A stretch of DNA of 64,000 bases from Actinomycetaceae bacterium (GTDB lineage: Bacteria > Actinomycetota > Actinomycetes > Actinomycetales > Actinomycetaceae), in contig JAUMZK010000001.1 in assembly GCA_030528145.1 (NCBI GenBank), positions 124,001 through 188,000 of the forward strand. The letters are read 5' to 3'. A program made the translations under genes and the position numbers. Below, one piece after another: positions 61,951 to 64,000 of the stretch (within the stretch, counting starts at the first letter, position 1; every line of letters starts with the position of its first letter). The notes beneath the pieces are model-generated. The model was not told where the DNA came from, made no database searches, and was given only the letters and a program-made list of their open reading frames with translations.

Positions 61951-63057
61951 ATGATTTATCGCGACGGCGAAGTGCAAGAAATTCAGGGAGCATGGGCGGG
62001 CGCACAGGTCGTCCTCGTGAAAATAACGAAGGCGAATAGCAAGTCACTGTTGCCGGTGGGGAGCTTGGTGAAAGCTATTTCCTATACGCGCATTTGCGGG
62101 GATATTTCCGAGGGCGAAAGCGTGCGTTTGGAGTGTTCAGCGCTCGCTCTCCGCCTGGGTACAGGTGGTATGGCGAACGTGGTAACGGTGTTGGATCGTT
62201 TGCCACAGGATTTTTTGCCAGATGGTCACATGGTGAAAGCGCGGTATACGCCCACGCAAGTGATGGTTGCTGCGGCCGACGAACAGGATGCTTTTCTGCA
62301 CGAGCATTTGACGGGAGCGCGCCTTCGTGGCACCCCGGTGGTGGCTACTGATTTGCACTCGCAGTTGCCGGCAGTAATTGCGGGCGCGAAATCCATTAAA
62401 GCAGATGCAAAAGTGGCGTATGTGATGACTGATGGGGCCGCCCTCCCCTTGGCATTTTCGCGTCAAGTCGCGGCTTTGCGGGAGGCGGGGTGGATAAAAA
62501 GCACGGTTACTTGTGGGCAGGCTTTCGGGGGTGACTTTGAGGCGGTGTCAATCCCTTCCGCATTGCAAGTGGCGAAAGTGGCAGTGGAACCGGATGTGAT
62601 TGTGATTGGTCAAGGTCCCGGAAATCTGGGTGGGGACACCGAATTTGGGTTCACGGGTGTGGATGTGGCGTGGGCACTGACTGCGGCCAAGGTTTTACAG
62701 GGACGTCCGATTGCGAGCCTCCGCATTTCTGATGCGGATAAACGCGCGCGCCATTTCGGGCTGAGCCACCACACCGCCACCGCCTTGCAACATTTGACCC
62801 AAGTTAGCGTTGAGTTGGCGCTCCCCCACATTCACGACTCACAGTTTGCGACCGAGGTTCGCAGCCAAGTATTGGCTTGCGCTGCTCCTCGGCACGCGGT
62901 GGTAAATGTTGATGTCGAGGACGCCACCGCATATTTGCTTTCTTCCCCGGTTCCGCTGCGCACTATGGGCAGGTCTTTAAAGGACGATCCCTATATTTTC
63001 ATTAGTGCTTTCGCCGCCGGTAAGCTCAGCCAGCTGGCGCCTGCTAAAAACGACTAA
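61951..63057 (+). CDS. DUF3866 protein
   Basis: 368 residues. DUF3866 is a mostly actinobacterial and firmicute family of unknown function. Visible family segments are LRLGTGGMANVVTVLDRL, RARHFGLSHHTATALQHL and PVVATDLHSQLPAV. It is soluble. Its start is inferred leaderless. It is divergent from the helY operon and is the last gene before a change in base composition. Confidence 0.82.
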   Translation: MIYRDGEVQEIQGAWAGAQVVLVKITKANSKSLLPVGSLVKAISYTRICGDISEGESVRLECSALALRLGTGGMANVVTVLDRLPQDFLPDGHMVKARYTPTQVMVAAADEQDAFLHEHLTGARLRGTPVVATDLHSQLPAVIAGAKSIKADAKVAYVMTDGAALPLAFSRQVAALREAGWIKSTVTCGQAFGGDFEAVSIPSALQVAKVAVEPDVIVIGQGPGNLGGDTEFGFTGVDVAWALTAAKVLQGRPIASLRISDADKRARHFGLSHHTATALQHLTQVSVELALPHIHDSQFATEVRSQVLACAAPRHAVVNVDVEDATAYLLSSPVPLRTMGRSLKDDPYIFISAFAAGKLSQLAPAKND

Positions 63058-63169
63058 ATCGCATCAATGATTATTTATGCGAAACACTAATACCCCCATC
63101 TGCTTAGGAGTACCATATATCTAAACAAGACAAGCATCACTTAGAACCATTAACCATTAAGGAGGTTCC
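63058..63169 (+). promoter_or_regulatory. AT-rich leader of the secreted-protein gene
   Basis: This 112-base AT-rich gap carries a tandem ACCATTA repeat (63147-63160) and an AAGGAGGT ribosome-binding site directly before the next gene. The site is close to a perfect Shine-Dalgarno sequence, unlike its neighbours. A promoter is not clear. Confidence 0.5.
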
Positions 63170-63802
63170 ATGTCTAAGAAAACGCGACTAATCGCCATAC
63201 TTGTGTCGATGACCGCAATTTTTGCAAGTATAGTACCTGCCCTGCCAGCCATTGCGTGTGGTTATGATGGAACCTCATCGCTTGATTTCACTCAACAGTA
63301 CGTAAAATCATCTGAATCTAAACTACTTCGACTGGCGAGCAAAGGTCTGCTTCCTCAATCCCTAAAGACTGAAATATCGCGAGGGAACTACACCATTTTG
63401 GATGGAACCAATCAGGCGGGCAATGAGAGTGTAAAAATTCTTTTGCATGATCAGGTTTACGTGCTTAGCACTCTGAAGGATAGCCCTAATTTGGTTTCGT
63501 TTGCGAGGATTCAGGCAAACATGTTCGGTGACGTGTCTCAAGAAGATGCACTAATTGAGACGCCAATCACCGAAAGAGCGGTTGTTTCAGTAGCTTCCAC
63601 TTCTGGATACTACGGGAACGGTTGCGTTAAATGGAAGACTACTTGCCTAAAAAACCTGGTTAACAACGCATGCAACAGCGCTAAATGCATTTTTATAGCA
63701 TGGACACCTTGGCTCACCGCATCTTGCTTGTCAATCCACTGCAGTGTTGCAGTGAGTAAGTGCTGTGCAAAGTGGAAAGACGGGTATTGGCATGAATGGT
63801 AA
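63170..63802 (+). CDS. Secreted Cys-rich bacteriocin-like precursor
   Basis: 210 residues. A signal peptide ends near PAIA-CGYDG (residues 29/30). A polar middle region (30-145) leads to a C-terminal hydrophobic, Cys-rich part with eight Cys at 152, 159, 168, 173, 186, 191, 198 and 199. This signal, propeptide and Cys-rich core architecture resembles halocin C8-like bacteriocin precursors, though I cannot confirm homology. The overlap with a membrane-protein gene suggests an immunity or export partner. AT-rich codons and absence of the GAGGNCG word suggest transfer. Confidence 0.55.
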   Translation: MSKKTRLIAILVSMTAIFASIVPALPAIACGYDGTSSLDFTQQYVKSSESKLLRLASKGLLPQSLKTEISRGNYTILDGTNQAGNESVKILLHDQVYVLSTLKDSPNLVSFARIQANMFGDVSQEDALIETPITERAVVSVASTSGYYGNGCVKWKTTCLKNLVNNACNSAKCIFIAWTPWLTASCLSIHCSVAVSKCCAKWKDGYWHEW

Positions 63803-64000
63803 AGAGTCAGGTCTGTTGTCGATTCTGTTCAGATTACATAAACCAATCGAACGTCGTTACACGTACCTTCCTTTTTTTGGAATATTTTTTGCACTAACGA
63901 CCTATCATGCGACAGCTAACACCCTGGCGCACACTCCCCTAAAGTCGCTTCCGATCATTCACGGAATTGCATTAATGTTGGTATTCCTCTTTCCGGTTGC
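63792..64000 (+). CDS. Membrane protein, 3' end outside window
   Basis: A frame from ATG at 63792 stays open to the window end (69 codons). It overlaps the precursor gene by 11 bases, so the two are coupled. Two membrane segments are visible, around YLPFFGIFFALTTYH and PIIHGIALMLVFLFPV. No family is recognised from this fragment. By position it could be an immunity protein, a bacteriocin-associated membrane protein or part of an exporter. Confidence 0.5.
   Translation, partial: MNGKESGLLSILFRLHKPIERRYTYLPFFGIFFALTTYHATANTLAHTPLKSLPIIHGIALMLVFLFPV

Larger units (their letters stand above)
1..64000. repeat. Dispersed GAGGNCG word family
   Basis: The 7-mer GAGGACG (usually extended to CGAGGACG) and its complement occur more than 70 times by hand count. 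GAGGGCG occurs about 60 times and GAGGTCG about 35 times; roughly 8 of each are expected by chance. Examples: 1436, 6442, 8159, 13763, 20542, 29576, 36390, 45599, 56758. GAGGCCG is rare. None was found after 63058. Confidence 0.75.

Noticed and set aside
63059..63085. TCGCAT/ATGCGA inverted repeat after the DUF3866 gene
   Set aside because: Six-base arms with a 12-base loop and no T run are too weak to call a terminator.
63242..63262. Lipobox at PAIAC in the secreted precursor
   Set aside because: Pro and Ala at the upstream positions fit a lipobox poorly; ordinary signal peptidase cleavage after AIA is likelier, though not certain.
63611..63660. YYGNGC resembling the YGNGV motif of pediocin-type bacteriocins
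   Set aside because: The spacing of Cys, the length and the long secreted pro-region do not fit class IIa bacteriocins; the match is probably chance.
1..64000. tRNA, rRNA, CRISPR, IS or prophage content
   Set aside because: No cloverleaf-like sequence, regularly spaced repeats, transposase or integrase was seen by eye.

Overview
The window looks like chromosomal DNA of an actinobacterium with moderate GC (about half by eye). Actinobacterial marker genes run through it: sepH, rbpA, garA, ftsR, a PASTA-type Ser/Thr kinase beside its HTH partner, a SigA-type sigma factor, and the DUF3000, DUF3043, DUF3071, DUF3159, DUF3710, DUF3866, DUF4193 and DUF7455 families. The modest GC, PPi-dependent phosphofructokinase and compact gene packing suggest an Actinomycetaceae-type host-associated bacterium (Varibaculum/Mobiluncus/Actinobaculum-like). 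The genus is an inference.

Layout. 1-9 kb: end of acpS, bioY, a Kef-like antiporter, a nitroreductase, DUF1846, an alpha/beta hydrolase, a HAD phosphatase and an RNA methylase. 9-17.9 kb: dipeptidase, glycerate kinase, erpA, FKBP lipoprotein, sodA, an orphan receiver protein, plsC, pfp and aroG. 17.9-29.4 kb: PknL-like kinase and its HTH partner, polyprenyl synthase, sigA, and topoisomerase IV (parE, parC) flanking two coupled GNAT proteins. 29.4-38 kb: the sepH/DUF4193/DUF3710/OB/DUF3159 cluster (without dut), CeoB/CeoC, a KimA-like K+ importer and a TrmA-like methylase. 38-47.5 kb: aconitase, ClC, an S9-like propeller protein, dxs, an RNase D-like protein and DUF3000. 47.5-53 kb: CPA2 antiporter, pepN, garA, ftsR and a second MerR gene. 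53-63 kb: a purine permease fused to an OHCU-decarboxylase-like domain, MFS, trmO, rbpA, lnt, a frameshifted helY and DUF3866. 63.1-64 kb: an AT-richer, differently built end with a secreted Cys-rich bacteriocin-like precursor and the start of a coupled membrane protein.

Three genome-wide properties stand out. First, the non-palindromic word GAGGNCG, chiefly CGAGGACG and its complement CGTCCTCG, is scattered through the window on both strands and in several codon phases at many times the chance rate. It is absent from the last kilobase. Second, at least seventeen genes have a TANNNT-like -10 box ending six or seven bases before the start codon, so their mRNAs are probably leaderless. Third, seven of the tail-to-tail gene pairs overlap in their coding sequence. 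No tRNA, rRNA, CRISPR array, insertion sequence or prophage was seen, and no gene-free stretch exceeds about 215 bases.
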